A DNA stretch of 64,000 bases, from assembly GCA_937892955.1 (NCBI GenBank), contig CALBKH010000073.1:28102-92101 (forward strand), in the 5' to 3' direction. The notes beneath the pieces are model-generated. The model was not told the origin of the DNA. It worked only from the letters and a program-made list of their open reading frames with translations, and searched no databases. Positions 54,056 to 63,578 of this stretch are shown piece after piece (position 1 is the first letter of the stretch; each line of letters begins with the position of its first letter). This stretch comes from an uncultured Alphaproteobacteria bacterium. Lineage in GTDB: Bacteria; Pseudomonadota; Alphaproteobacteria; Rhizobiales; Ancalomicrobiaceae. The translations under genes and the position numbers were made by a program.

Positions 54056-55150
54056 TCAGGCGCGGGCGCGGCGGCCGCCGTGTTGGGTGATGGTGGCCTT
54101 GGCTTCGGCGGCGTCGACGCGGCCGTAGTGCTCCCGCTCGAAGCGGGCCTGACCGGACGAGAATTTGAGGCGGCGCTGACGCAGTTCGACGATGCGAGCG
54201 TAGGCCGCTTCGCCGACATCGAGACCACGGGTGACGGTGGCGATACCGACGCTGTCGGCACGGACCAGGACGCGCAGCACCTGGCTCTCGTCGATCCCGG
54301 CGATCTCGCCGAGCAGGCAGGCGAGATCGGCGTGATGATCGGCATCGGCGAGTTCGACGACGGCGGCGTCGAGGGTCATTTCGCCGGCGCGGATGCGGCC
54401 GACGAGGCGGGCGACGTCCGGGCGTTCGTCGAGATGCGATGCGGCGCGCTTGGCCGGGGCTTCCGACCCGGTCGACGCGTCCAGGACCTTGGGGCCGTTC
54501 GACGAGCGGGTGCGGGCGGCGGCCACGGCGGTCTCGTGGCTCTCCTTCGACTTCTCGACGATGCGCCGCAAGGTGTCGCGCATGCAGCGCGCCAGCACGT
54601 CGGCGAGGTCCGGACGCTCGATGAGAATGCGGAACAGTTCCTCGTCCCGTTCGGCACGATGCTGCAGTTCGCGAGCGCCGTCGTCGGTGAACTCGGCGCC
54701 GGGGTTGGTTCCCAGGCGATGAAGGACGGCGTCCGAACCGTGACGAACCAGGACGTCGGTGACGGCTCCGGAGAGACTGACGCGGGCGGCGATCGCCATG
54801 CGGTGTTCGTCGCCCTTGGTCTCGGCGAGCGAGATCAGATCGAGATCGGTCAGATCGACCGCGCGCTGCAAAACCGGTTCGGCGACGCGAATCTCGTCTT
54901 CGGCGAGAACGAGAATGACGTCGTGGGGCACCTTGCCGTGATCGGCGGCGACCTCGGCGAACTCGCGGCGGTCGCTGGCGGCGGCGGTCGTCAGGATGGC
55001 GCGAACGATGTCGAAGAAGATTTCGAGTTCGGTCTCGTCGGCTTCGCGCTCGACGAGAATCAGACGCGTCAGATCGCCGAGAAGTCGTCCTCGCCCCGTG
55101 GTGCTCGTATCGCGCGCGAGCAGATCGAGATGTGTCGAATCGAGAGCCAT
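54056..55150 (-). CDS. DUF2336 domain-containing protein
   Basis: A 364-residue alphaproteobacterial protein made almost wholly of alpha-helical (HEAT-like) repeats: LARDTSTTGRGRLLGDLTRL, FFDIVRAILTTAA, DVILVLAEDEIRVAEPVLQR and DLDLISLAETKGDEHRMAIA are the typical DUF2336 blocks. Function unknown. The start at 55150 (MALDSTHLDL) has AAGGAA about five bases upstream; a frame to 55222 is open but its leader is not conserved. Confidence 0.9.
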   Translation of the reverse strand: MALDSTHLDLLARDTSTTGRGRLLGDLTRLILVEREADETELEIFFDIVRAILTTAAASDRREFAEVAADHGKVPHDVILVLAEDEIRVAEPVLQRAVDLTDLDLISLAETKGDEHRMAIAARVSLSGAVTDVLVRHGSDAVLHRLGTNPGAEFTDDGARELQHRAERDEELFRILIERPDLADVLARCMRDTLRRIVEKSKESHETAVAAARTRSSNGPKVLDASTGSEAPAKRAASHLDERPDVARLVGRIRAGEMTLDAAVVELADADHHADLACLLGEIAGIDESQVLRVLVRADSVGIATVTRGLDVGEAAYARIVELRQRRLKFSSGQARFEREHYGRVDAAEAKATITQHGGRRARA

Positions 55151-55474
55151 CGACGTTCCTTGGAACCGACGAGACTTCCTCGTCGAGACACCACCAATCG
55201 GACGATCATCGGTGATCTTCATTAGGCATTGTTTAACGGGAGGGGCGGAGTTCCGTGACGAATTCGACGAAATTCACGGAGGTCGGAGGGAGGGGCGTTG
55301 CAGGGGGAACACAGCGTCACCGAAATAACGCAGGAGGCCGAATTCGAGCCGTCTCCTCACGTCGGCGTGTCTTGTTCCGGCGACGCTCGGCGGACATTAT
55401 GCCGTCGGGTTTCGGGGTGACGCGTCACCCGGAAGACGTATGCATTTCAGCTACTGAAGATCGACGAGGACGGC
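55151..55474. other. divergent gap between DUF2336 and L,D-transpeptidase genes
   Basis: These 324 bases contain a moderately AT-rich patch (around 55218-55275, with GAATTCGACGAAATTCACGG) that may hold promoters for both genes. No repeat family member or small gene is visible. Confidence 0.45.
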
Positions 55475-56086
55475 ATGAGCAGGACGATGCTTGTGGCGGC
55501 GGCCGTGGCGATCGGGGTGATGGCACTCCCGATGCGGGCCGACGCGGAATACAATCCGGGCGTTCAGGTGCGTTACGACGCGATGGGCAATCTGGTCGAA
55601 GGTCCCGGATCGGCCGGCTACTCGTCCGGTGGTCCCTCCTACACGCCGATCCAGCGCGAGGTGGTGAGCTTCGATCCGAAGTACGGCAAGGGCACCATCG
55701 TGGTGAACACCGCGGAGCGCCGCCTCTATCTCGTCCTCGGCGACGGCAAGGCGCTGCGTTACGGCATCGGCGTCGGCCGTCCGGGCTTCGCCTGGGCCGG
55801 TGCCCACTCGGTGACCCGCAAGGCCGAATGGCCGGGCTGGACCCCGCCGCCGCAGATGCGCCGCCGCCAGCCTCACCTGCCGGCCTACATGCCCGGCGGT
55901 CCGGACAACCCGCTCGGCGCCCGCGCCATGTACATCGGCTCGACCTTCTACCGCATCCACGGCTCCAACGAGCCCTGGACCATCGGTCAGGCCGTGTCGT
56001 CGGGCTGCTTCCGCATGACCAACGACGACGTCACCGACCTCTACGAGCGCGTCAAGGTCGGCGCCCGGGTGGTGGTGATCAACTGA
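55475..56086 (+). CDS. L,D-transpeptidase (YkuD family)
   Basis: A 203-residue exported enzyme with a signal peptide (MSRTMLVAAAVAIGVMALPM, cleavage near ADA-E) and a YkuD catalytic domain: GTIVVNTAERRLYLVLGDGK, GIGVGRPGF, and the active-site HGSNEPWTIGQAVSSGCFRM with catalytic Cys in SSGCFRM. Such enzymes form 3-3 peptidoglycan cross-links or attach proteins to peptidoglycan; Hyphomicrobiales carry many. A strong terminator follows, so it is monocistronic. Confidence 0.95.
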   Translation: MSRTMLVAAAVAIGVMALPMRADAEYNPGVQVRYDAMGNLVEGPGSAGYSSGGPSYTPIQREVVSFDPKYGKGTIVVNTAERRLYLVLGDGKALRYGIGVGRPGFAWAGAHSVTRKAEWPGWTPPPQMRRRQPHLPAYMPGGPDNPLGARAMYIGSTFYRIHGSNEPWTIGQAVSSGCFRMTNDDVTDLYERVKVGARVVVIN

Positions 56087-56109
56087 TCGATCGCGAACAC
56101 CGCGAAACG

Positions 56110-56149
56110 CGAAGAAGCCGGAGGGAGACCTCCGGCTTCTTTCGTTTTC
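56110..56149 (+). terminator. Rho-independent terminator of the L,D-transpeptidase gene
   Basis: AAGAAGCCGGAGG pairs with CCTCCGGCTTCTT across loop GAGA and is followed by TCGTTTTCG, about 25 bases after the stop. Confidence 0.93.
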
Positions 56150-56189
56150 GGGCGGCGTGACGGCGCGCGGACGTCGAGCGAGGCGTGCG

Positions 56190-56320
56190 CCGTGCGATGG
56201 TTCGAGGCTCGCTCCGCTCGCACCTCACCATGAAGGGTGTGAGATCGGAACGGAGGGAGCAGGCGCTTCATGGTGAGGTGCCCCGCGCGAGCGGGGCCGC
56301 GATCCATCGCGCAGGGAAGC
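56190..56320. repeat. intergenic palindromic repeat pair (CGATGGTTCGAG / CTCACCATGAAG type)
   Basis: GTGCGATGGTTCGAGGCTCG and CACCTCACCATGAAG are followed by their inverse (CTTCATGGTGAGGTGCCCCG, then CGATCCATCGCGCA). The two arms would form a long hairpin. It occupies most of the 302-base gap between the L,D-transpeptidase and DUF971 genes. Confidence 0.8.
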
Positions 56321-56388
56321 GGCCGGCCGGCTCCGATGCAGCGGTCGCTTCGCCCGTTCCGAGGGAAGCGACGGGCCCAACGCGAGGC

Positions 56389-56754
56389 TCACTTCTCGCG
56401 CTCGAGGCCCTTGGCGGCGAGCTCTTCGAGGTAGCGCGCCCAGAGCATGTCGTGGTCACGGCCGAGCTCGGCGAGATGGACCCAGGTGTAGATGCCGGTG
56501 TCGTGAAGATCGTCGAAGTTCAGGCGGACGGCGTAGTTGCCGACCGGCTCGATGCCGAGGATCTCGACGTCGCGCTTGCCACCGACGGTCTTGCGCTCGG
56601 CCGCCGAATGGCCCTGGACTTCGGCCGAGGGGCTCATGACGCGTAGGAATTCGGCCGGCAACTCGTGGCGTTCGCCGCCGTCGAAGGAGACGATCAGGGT
56701 CCGCCGGTCCTTGGTCAGACGAATCTCGGTCGGGCGGACGGTCCGGGTGGTCAT
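56389..56754 (-). CDS. DUF971 domain-containing protein
   Basis: A 121-residue protein with the DUF971 fold, which also forms the N-terminal domain of gamma-butyrobetaine hydroxylases: TEIRLTKDRRTLIVSFDGGE, LPAEFLRVMSPSAEVQGH, VGNYAVRLNFDDLHDTGIYT and WVHLAELGRD. Stand-alone DUF971 proteins are often linked to Mrp/ApbC iron-sulfur carriers, but none adjoins here. It is divergent from moaA, whose product is an iron-sulfur enzyme, which may or may not be meaningful. Confidence 0.92.
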   Translation of the reverse strand: MTTRTVRPTEIRLTKDRRTLIVSFDGGERHELPAEFLRVMSPSAEVQGHSAAERKTVGGKRDVEILGIEPVGNYAVRLNFDDLHDTGIYTWVHLAELGRDHDMLWARYLEELAAKGLEREK

Positions 56755-56918
56755 CGCGGCGCAACTCCTCGCTTCTCGGGTTCCTGCGGGACATAGGTCG
56801 GTGACCGGGGATGCGCAAGTCTCACCGACGCCGGTTGACGGCGACGCCCCGCGACATATGGTTCACCCCGACGGACGGCGCGGCGACGACCTCGCCGGCG
56901 CCGGCGGTGGAGTGGGAC

Positions 56919-57941
56919 ATGGCTTTCGTGGTGGGTGAGGACGGACGGTCGCGGTTGGTCGACCCCTTCGGTCGATCGATCAGTTACCTGCGCGTCTCGG
57001 TGACGGACCGCTGCGATTTCCGCTGCCACTACTGCATGTCGGAAGACATGACCTTCCTGCCCAAGAAGGATGTGCTCAGCCTCGAGGAGCTCGATCGGCT
57101 GTGCTCCGCCTTCGTGCGGCTGGGGACGCGCAAGATCCGTCTCACCGGCGGCGAACCGCTGGTGCGCAAGGGCGTGATGACGTTGATCGGCTCGCTGGCG
57201 CGCCATCTCGGCGACGGCCTCGACGAGCTGACCCTGACCACCAACGGCTCGCAGTTGGCGAAACACGCCGGCGACCTCGCCGCCGTCGGCATCCGCCGCA
57301 TCAACGTCTCGCTCGACACGCTCGATGCGGAGAAGTTCCGCGGCATCACCCGCTGGGGCGAACTCGCTCCGGTGCTCGCCGGCATCGATGCGGCGCTCGC
57401 CGCCGGGCTCTCGGTCAAGCTCAACACGGTGGCGGTGAAGGACTTCAACGAGTCCGAGATCGACGACCTCCTGCGCTTCGCCCATGGGCGCGGCATGGAC
57501 CTGACGCTGATCGAGACGATGCCGCTCGGCGAGATCGGCGGCGACCGGATCGATCAGTATCTGCCGCTCTCCAAGGTGCGCACCGATCTCGAGAGCCGCT
57601 TCACGCTCTCCGACATCGACCATCGCTCCGGCGGCCCGGCACGCTACGTGCGGGTGGCGGAGACCGGCGGGCGGCTCGGCTTCATCACGCCGATGACCCA
57701 CAATTTCTGTGAGAGCTGCAACCGGGTCCGGCTGACCTGCACCGGCACGCTCTACATGTGCCTCGGCCAGAACGACGCCGTCGACCTGCGCAAGGTGCTG
57801 CGCACCAGCGACGGCGACGAGGCGATCGACCGGGCGATCGAGGGCGCGATCGACCGCAAACCCAAGGGCCACGACTTCGTCATCGAGCGCTCGGGCGCCG
57901 GTCCGTCGATCCTGCGCCACATGAGCACCACCGGCGGCTGA
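56919..57941 (+). CDS. moaA: GTP 3',8-cyclase MoaA
   Basis: MoaA begins molybdenum cofactor synthesis by converting GTP to 3',8-cyclo-7,8-dihydro-GTP with S-adenosylmethionine. The 340-residue protein has the radical-SAM cluster CDFRCHYC (C32, C36, C39), TGGEP, the second cluster cysteines in NFCESCNRVRLTCTG, and the conserved C-terminal Gly-Gly that enters the active site. The ATG at 56919 has GGTGGAG upstream; a longer frame to 56811 lacks conservation. No moaC or other mo genes are adjacent. Confidence 0.96.
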   Translation: MAFVVGEDGRSRLVDPFGRSISYLRVSVTDRCDFRCHYCMSEDMTFLPKKDVLSLEELDRLCSAFVRLGTRKIRLTGGEPLVRKGVMTLIGSLARHLGDGLDELTLTTNGSQLAKHAGDLAAVGIRRINVSLDTLDAEKFRGITRWGELAPVLAGIDAALAAGLSVKLNTVAVKDFNESEIDDLLRFAHGRGMDLTLIETMPLGEIGGDRIDQYLPLSKVRTDLESRFTLSDIDHRSGGPARYVRVAETGGRLGFITPMTHNFCESCNRVRLTCTGTLYMCLGQNDAVDLRKVLRTSDGDEAIDRAIEGAIDRKPKGHDFVIERSGAGPSILRHMSTTGG

Positions 57942-58111
57942 CCACCCCGCCCGTCGGCATCCGCCACGAAAGCTCGGACGTCGCGTCGATACGGCCGCTC
58001 GGGGCGAGCCCGGCGTGCCGCGCGGAGCCGGGTCGCGAGAGCGTGAATGGTCGGCGCCGAGGCGATCGGCTATGCGATTTCGGATCCTTCAGCCCTCCAT
58101 CGGGATTCTCC

Positions 58112-59059
58112 ATGGCTCCCTCCCGGGACAATTCGCGCGGCATCCTCGCGATGAACGTCGCGATGTTCTCGTTCATCACCTCCGACACGCTGGTGAAATA
58201 CGTCACGCAGTCGCTGCCGCTCGGCGAGGCGATCTTCCTGCGCGGCGCGATCGCTTCGGTGATCGTCGGCCTCGTGGTCGTCTGGGCGGGCACCGGACGG
58301 GCGTGGCGGACGATGTTCGAACCGTTGATGGGGCTCCGGCTCGTCGGCGAGGTCGGGGCGACGCTGTTCTATCTGGTGGCGCTGGTGCACATGCCGATCG
58401 CCAATGTCTCGGCGGTGTTCCAGGCCACGCCGCTCGCCATGACGGCGAGCGCCGCGCTGTTTCTCGGCGAAGAGGTCGGGCCACGGCGCTGGGCGGCGAT
58501 CGCCGTCGGCTTCATCGGCGTGATGGTCATCGTGCGGCCGGGGCTCGCCGGCTTCGACGCCTGGTCGATCGCGGTGTTGATCTCGGTCGCCTTCGTCGCG
58601 CTGCGCGACATCTCGACGGCACGCCTGCCGGCCTCCGCCCCCGCTTCGCTGGTCACTTTCGTCACGGCGCTGGCGGTGACGGCGCTCGGACTGGCACTGT
58701 GGCCGTTCGAGCATCTGGTCGGCAAACGCGTCGAGTGGATCGTGCCGGACGGCTTCACCGGCGCTCTGGTGGCGGCCAACGCGGTGACGCTGCTGTCCGG
58801 CTACGTCTTCCTGCTCTTCGCCACCCGGTTCGCCGAGACCTCGGCGATCGCACCCTTCCGCTACACGCTGCTCGTCTGGTCGTTCGTGTTCGGCATCGTC
58901 GTCTTCGGCCAATACCCGGACATGGCCACGCTGATCGGGGCGGCGATCGTCGTCGGCACCGGGCTCTATTCGTTCCATCGCGAACGCGCCCGCCGCGCCG
59001 TGACACGGCCCGCTGCCGCCCACCCGTCGGTGGGGGGAGCCGACGGCGATCCCTCTTGA
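58112..59059 (+). CDS. EamA/DMT family transporter
   Basis: A 315-residue drug/metabolite transporter superfamily protein with ten predicted helices in two EamA repeats: GILAMNVAMFSFITSDTLVK YV, PIANVSAVFQATPLAMTASA ALFLGE, then the second repeat ending TSAIAPFRYTLLVWSFVFGI. DMT carriers often export amino acids or metabolites; the substrate cannot be read from sequence. It lies 170 bp downstream of moaA on the same strand. Confidence 0.92.
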   Translation: MAPSRDNSRGILAMNVAMFSFITSDTLVKYVTQSLPLGEAIFLRGAIASVIVGLVVVWAGTGRAWRTMFEPLMGLRLVGEVGATLFYLVALVHMPIANVSAVFQATPLAMTASAALFLGEEVGPRRWAAIAVGFIGVMVIVRPGLAGFDAWSIAVLISVAFVALRDISTARLPASAPASLVTFVTALAVTALGLALWPFEHLVGKRVEWIVPDGFTGALVAANAVTLLSGYVFLLFATRFAETSAIAPFRYTLLVWSFVFGIVVFGQYPDMATLIGAAIVVGTGLYSFHRERARRAVTRPAAAHPSVGGADGDPS

Positions 59060-59311
59060 CGAAAGGGCCGATTCGTCCGACCTGTGTGGGGTGTCGGCGA
59101 ACCGGTTCCGCTCGCCCCACGACACCCGGTACCGGGCCCCTCTGGCGAGAGACGTCGGCGCTCTCGTGATGTCGGTACCGCCGTCCACGCGCCGGCGTCT
59201 CCTCGTTGCCACCATGACCGAGATCGATTCTTCGCGCGCCCGCATGATCCGGCGCGGCGACCGTATCCGTGAGAGCGGATGCTCCGACCAGCGAGTTGCA
59301 GGAGGTGCGCG

Positions 59312-60379
59312 ATGAGCGGCGAGGCGTCCGGGAAGGGCTTCTTCGATTACTTCAAATGGGCTCTCATCGTCACCGGCGCCGGGCTGGCGCTCGGGGCGGC
59401 GCTCGGCTGGCAGTCGACCGGCACGATCGCCGGCACCGGCACCGTCTTCTTCATCTGCGCGGTGCTGGCGGTGCTGGAGATCTCGCTCTCCTTCGACAAC
59501 GCCATCGTCAACGCCAACAAGCTGAAGGACATGACGCCGGCGTGGCGTCATCGGTTCCTCACCTGGGGCATCGTCATCGCCGTCTTCGGCATGCGCGTCG
59601 TCTTCCCGCTGGCGATCGTCGCGGTGGCGGCGCGGATCGGACCGATCGAAGCGCTCCATCTCGCGGCGACCCGGCCGGAGGAATACGCGCGCATCATGCA
59701 GGATGCGCACCTGCCGATCGCCGCCTTCGGCGGCACCTTCCTCTTGATGGTCGGGCTCACCTACTTCTTCGATCACGAGAAGGAGGTGCACTGGATCGAC
59801 CTGCCCGAGCGTTTCATGGCGCGGTCGGCGACGATCAAGGGGATCGAGATCGCCGTCGTGCTGGTGCTGATGCTCGGCTTCTCCAGCCTGCTTTCGGAGA
59901 AGGATGCGATCACCTTCGTCTATTCGGCGATCTACGGCCTCCTCACCTTCCTCGCGGTCGAGGTGCTGGGGGCGATGCTCGACGCCTCGCAGGAGACGCT
60001 GTCCCAGGCGGCGCGCGGCGGGCTCGGCGCCTTCCTCTATCTCGAAGTGCTCGACGCCAGCTTCTCCTTCGACGGCGTCATCGGCGCTTTCGCGCTCACC
60101 CAGAACCTCTTCGTCATCGCCATCGGTCTCGGCATCGGCGCCATGTACGTGCGCTCGATGACCATCATGCTGGTCGACAAGGGCACGCTCACCGAATACC
60201 GCTACCTGGAACACGGCGCCTTCTACGCGATCGTCATCCTGTCGGTGATCATGTACGCCCAGACGCTGATCCACATCCCGGAGGTGTTCACCGGCCTCGG
60301 CGGCGCGGCGCTGATCGGTATCTCGTGGTGGTCGTCGATCCGCTTCAACCATCGGGCGGAACGCGACGCGACATCCTGA
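59312..60379 (+). CDS. DUF475 (TerC-like) membrane protein
   Basis: This 355-residue integral membrane protein has eight or nine hydrophobic segments and the acidic membrane motifs of TerC-like DUF475 proteins: LEISLSFDNAIVNANKLKDM in the first half and EVLDASFSFDGVIGAFALT in the second. TerC relatives have been linked to manganese export and to tellurite resistance; DUF475 members are less well known. GCAGGAGGTG precedes the ATG at 59312. No ter genes are nearby. Confidence 0.92.
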   Translation: MSGEASGKGFFDYFKWALIVTGAGLALGAALGWQSTGTIAGTGTVFFICAVLAVLEISLSFDNAIVNANKLKDMTPAWRHRFLTWGIVIAVFGMRVVFPLAIVAVAARIGPIEALHLAATRPEEYARIMQDAHLPIAAFGGTFLLMVGLTYFFDHEKEVHWIDLPERFMARSATIKGIEIAVVLVLMLGFSSLLSEKDAITFVYSAIYGLLTFLAVEVLGAMLDASQETLSQAARGGLGAFLYLEVLDASFSFDGVIGAFALTQNLFVIAIGLGIGAMYVRSMTIMLVDKGTLTEYRYLEHGAFYAIVILSVIMYAQTLIHIPEVFTGLGGAALIGISWWSSIRFNHRAERDATS

Positions 60380-60725
60380 GATCGCCTTCGGCAGGGCACC
60401 CGACCATCCCGACCTCGGTCGCCGGGACACCGGCACCGTCGGCGGCGCGCCGAGGACCTCGGCACGCCGCAGCACAGGCCCGTTCGCCATACGAACCGAC
60501 CGGAAATCCCCGGCGCCGCGGGCGCTGGCGGCTAGGACTTTCGTCGGGACCTTGCTATAGGAGGCGATCCGCGCGCGCGACGACGAAAGAGGCGGCGGCA
60601 CGCGGCGAGCGGAAGGGGTGGCAGGCGAAACCGGCACAGAACCGGGTCGAATCCCCTCTGGATAAATCTTCTGACCAGTCTATAAAACTGGCCCGAAGAA
60701 AGCTCGGGTTTGGGAGGATACCAGC
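60380..60725. promoter_or_regulatory. gap upstream of the TRAP genes with a possible GntR-type operator
   Basis: Near 60673-60695 the bases GACCAGTCTATAAAACTGGC contain ACCAGT and ACTGG in inverted orientation, loosely like operators of FCD-type GntR regulators. The GntR gene at 27010 could be a candidate but nothing else links them. The rest of this 346-base gap shows no clear feature. Confidence 0.35.
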
Positions 60726-61343
60726 TTGAACGCCCTCATCGCATTCTCGCGATCCGTCGACGCGGTCACCGTACGGATGGGGCGCCTCGTCGCCTGGCTC
60801 CTGGTGGCGGCGATCGTGATCTCGACGGTGAACGCCGTCATCCGCAAGCTCTTCGACATGTCGTCGAACGCCTGGCTCGAAGCGCAGTGGATGCTGTTCG
60901 GAGCGGTCTTCCTGCTGTGTGCGTCCTGGACGCTGCAGGCCAACGAGCACATCCGCATCGACATCGTGAACTCGAGCCTGTCGCGCAAGACGCGCAACAT
61001 CATCGAGCTCATCGGCCACATCTTCTTCCTGCTGCCGATGGCGGCGGTGATCGTGTGGACGGCTCTGCCCTTCTTCCTCGCCTCCTATGAAGCGAACGAG
61101 CAGTCCTTCTCGGCCGGCGGTCTGCCGCAGTGGCCGGCGAAGTTCCTGGTCCTCGCCGGGTTCGTCGTCCTCTTCATCCAGGCTCTCTCGGAGCTGATCA
61201 AGCGCATCGCGGTGATGCGTGGTCTGATCGAGGACGCCCATACTGCCGGCGGCCATCACGCCGCGGCCGAGGCCGAAGCCGAGCGCCTGCTCGCGGCCAC
61301 CGAGGCCGCCGCTGCCGAAGACAAGGCGAAGTCCGCCCACTGA
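60726..61343 (+). CDS. TRAP transporter small permease (DctQ-like)
   Basis: A 205-residue membrane protein with four hydrophobic helices and the DctQ layout: RLVAWLLVAAIVISTVNAVI, EAQWMLFGAVFLLCASWTLQ AN, IRIDIVNSSLSRKTRNIIEL. The start is a TTG with GGGAGG nine bases upstream. It precedes the large permease gene by 78 bp. The C-terminal 40 residues are an Ala/Glu-rich helix not conserved in the family. Expected role: the small membrane subunit of a sodium-driven TRAP importer for an organic acid. Confidence 0.92.
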   Translation: MNALIAFSRSVDAVTVRMGRLVAWLLVAAIVISTVNAVIRKLFDMSSNAWLEAQWMLFGAVFLLCASWTLQANEHIRIDIVNSSLSRKTRNIIELIGHIFFLLPMAAVIVWTALPFFLASYEANEQSFSAGGLPQWPAKFLVLAGFVVLFIQALSELIKRIAVMRGLIEDAHTAGGHHAAAEAEAERLLAATEAAAAEDKAKSAH

Positions 61344-61421
61344 CGTTCCCGCCCAGGCCGATCCCCCTCGCCGGGCGAGGGCGCGGGTCGGCTCCGCTCA
61401 CTCGCTTCTCGGACCGACCTC

Positions 61422-63428
61422 ATGGCTGCGTTCATCGCCCACAACATCGCCCCGATCATGTTCGCATCGTTGGTGGTGTTCCTGCTCCTCGGCTATCCGG
61501 TGGCCTTCTCGCTCGCCGGCTGCGGCCTCTTCTTCTTCTGGATCGGCGTCGAACTGGCGCCCTACTCCAGCGGCAACATCAACCTCGACTGGATCCTGCT
61601 GCAGACGCTCCCCGAGCGCATCTACGGCATCATGAACAACGACGTGCTGCTGGCCATTCCGTTCTTCACCTTCATGGGGTTGATATTGGAACGGTCGGGC
61701 ATGGCGGAGGATCTGCTCGACACCATCGGCCAGCTGTTCGGCACGGTGCGCGGCGGCCTCGCCTATGCGGTGATCTTCGTCGGCGCACTGCTCGCCGCGA
61801 CCACCGGCGTCGTCGCGGCCTCGGTCATCTCGATGGGCCTGATCTCGCTGCCGATCATGCTGCGCTACGGCTACGATCGGCGTCTCGCCACCGGCGTCAT
61901 CGCCGCGTCGGGCACACTCGCCCAGATCATCCCGCCGTCGCTGGTGCTGATCGTCATGGCCGACCAGCTCGGTGCCGACGTCGGTGCCATGTACGAGGGC
62001 GCCTTCGTCCCCGGACTGGTGCTGTCGAGCCTCTATGCGCTCTACGTCTTCCTGGTCACGGTGATCTTCCCCAAGGCGGCTCCGGGTCTGCCGGCCTCGG
62101 CGGTCGGCTTCCAGGAGGGTGACGGCCCGACGGCGTCGCGGATGGCGCGCATCAACGCGCTGCTGCTGCTCTCCGGCATGGCGGTGGCGGCGGTCGGCTT
62201 CATCCCGACGCTGCGCGGCACCTTCTCGGCGGCCTTCTCCGCCGAAGGCACGGTGCACGACATCGTGTTCTCGGGCTTCCTGGCGCTGTTCACCGTCGGT
62301 GCGGTGCTGTTCCTGGTGAAGCTGGTCAAGGTGCTGCTCTCCGGCAAGGAGAACCGCGGCATCCTCTCGCTCGCCTTCCTGGTGATGGTCTCCGGCATCG
62401 TCGGCTGGGCGGTGATGAGCCGCACCTCGATCAAGGGCGGCGCCGACTTCGTCATCCTGGCGATGTCGGTGTCGGTCGGCTTCTCCTTCGCGGTGGCCTG
62501 CGTCAACTGGGTGACGGACCGTCTGTTCGGCTTCCGCTTCCTGTCGAAGATCGCCCAGCAGGTGACCTTCGTCATGGTGCCGCCGCTGGCGCTGATCTTC
62601 CTGGTGCTCGGCACCATCTTCATCGGCGTCGCGACGCCGACCGAAGGCGGCGCCATGGGCGCTTCCGGCGCGCTGCTGCTCGCCTGGCTGAAGCGGACGA
62701 TCGACAAGGACCCGAGCCGGTTCAATTTCGCCATCGTCAAGCAGGCGGCGGAATCCACCGCCAAGCTCTCGGCCTTCGTGCTCTTCATCCTGGTCGGCGC
62801 GCGCGTCTTCTCGCTCACCTTCTACGGGGTGAACGGCCACGTCTGGGTCGAGGAGATGCTGTCGTCGCTGCCGGGCGGCCTCTACGGCTTCCTGATCATC
62901 GTCAACATCGCGGTCTTCCTGCTCGCCTTCTTCCTCGACTTCTTCGAGCTGGCGTTCATCGTCATCCCGCTGTTGAAGCCTGCGGTCGAGAAGATCTTCA
63001 CCACCGACCCGACGGCGCTGGCGCTGGCGGCTCAGTTCAACCTGACGACACCGGAGGACATCGCCAAGACGATGATCATCTGGTTCGGCGTGATGATGGG
63101 CGTCAACATGCAGACGTCGTTCATGCATCCGCCCTTCGGCTTCGCCCTGTTCTTCCTGCGCTCGGTCGCCCCGCGCAATCCCTACAAGGACAAGATCACC
63201 GGCCAGACCATGGCGCCGGTGAAGACCTCCGAGATCTATTGGGGTGCGGTGCCCTTCGTCGTCATCCAGCTGATCATGGTGACGCTGGTGATCACCACGC
63301 CGGGGATGGTGGTCTCGGCGAAGGAGAAGGTGAACCTCGAAGACCAGAAGAAGGCGCTCGAGCAACTCAACAACATCCCGCAGATCGAGATCCCCGGTCT
63401 CGACCTCGGCGGACCGCCGAAGTTCTGA
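61422..63428 (+). CDS. TRAP transporter large permease (DctM-like)
   Basis: A 668-residue inner-membrane protein that carries substrate transport in TRAP importers. Family blocks include LLAIPFFTFMGLILERSGMA, RGGLAYAVIFVGALLAATTG, ASGTLAQIIPPSLVLIVMAD QLG, and in the second half LVLGTIFIGVATPTEGGAMG ASGA and WFGVMMGVNMQTSFMHPPFG. It is about 240 residues longer than a standard DctM, because of extra hydrophobic segments between the two halves (about residues 240-390). No DctP substrate-binding protein gene is adjacent. It is followed 14 bases later by structured module A. Confidence 0.94.
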   Translation: MAAFIAHNIAPIMFASLVVFLLLGYPVAFSLAGCGLFFFWIGVELAPYSSGNINLDWILLQTLPERIYGIMNNDVLLAIPFFTFMGLILERSGMAEDLLDTIGQLFGTVRGGLAYAVIFVGALLAATTGVVAASVISMGLISLPIMLRYGYDRRLATGVIAASGTLAQIIPPSLVLIVMADQLGADVGAMYEGAFVPGLVLSSLYALYVFLVTVIFPKAAPGLPASAVGFQEGDGPTASRMARINALLLLSGMAVAAVGFIPTLRGTFSAAFSAEGTVHDIVFSGFLALFTVGAVLFLVKLVKVLLSGKENRGILSLAFLVMVSGIVGWAVMSRTSIKGGADFVILAMSVSVGFSFAVACVNWVTDRLFGFRFLSKIAQQVTFVMVPPLALIFLVLGTIFIGVATPTEGGAMGASGALLLAWLKRTIDKDPSRFNFAIVKQAAESTAKLSAFVLFILVGARVFSLTFYGVNGHVWVEEMLSSLPGGLYGFLIIVNIAVFLLAFFLDFFELAFIVIPLLKPAVEKIFTTDPTALALAAQFNLTTPEDIAKTMIIWFGVMMGVNMQTSFMHPPFGFALFFLRSVAPRNPYKDKITGQTMAPVKTSEIYWGAVPFVVIQLIMVTLVITTPGMVVSAKEKVNLEDQKKALEQLNNIPQIEIPGLDLGGPPKF

Positions 63429-63441
63429 GGTCGACGCACTC

Positions 63442-63567
63442 ATACCGAGCGGATGAAGTTCCGACCTGTTCGGAACTTCATCCGCGAAGGCAAGCCCGAA
63501 CGGGCGCCGGCCGGTCAGGTCGTAACTCACGAAATTCGGACGAGTCCGAATTTCGTGAACTCGGTAT
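63442..63567. repeat. structured module A, copy 2 (126 bp)
   Basis: It begins ATACCGAG and ends CTCGGTAT, which pair perfectly. Hairpin 1 is CGGATGAAGTTCCGA, loop CCTGT, TCGGAACTTCATCCG; hairpin 2 is TCACGAAATTCGGAC, loop GA, GTCCGAATTTCGTGA. Relative to copy 1 (39967-40094) each stem shows three paired compensatory changes, while loops and the central spacer are nearly unchanged. Confidence 0.92.
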
Positions 63568-63578
63568 CAAGAAACACG

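Noticed and set aside
60640..60665. T-loop-like sequence GGGTCGAATCCC suggesting a tRNA
   Set aside because: No acceptor, D or anticodon stems can be built around it; the match is limited to the short palindrome.
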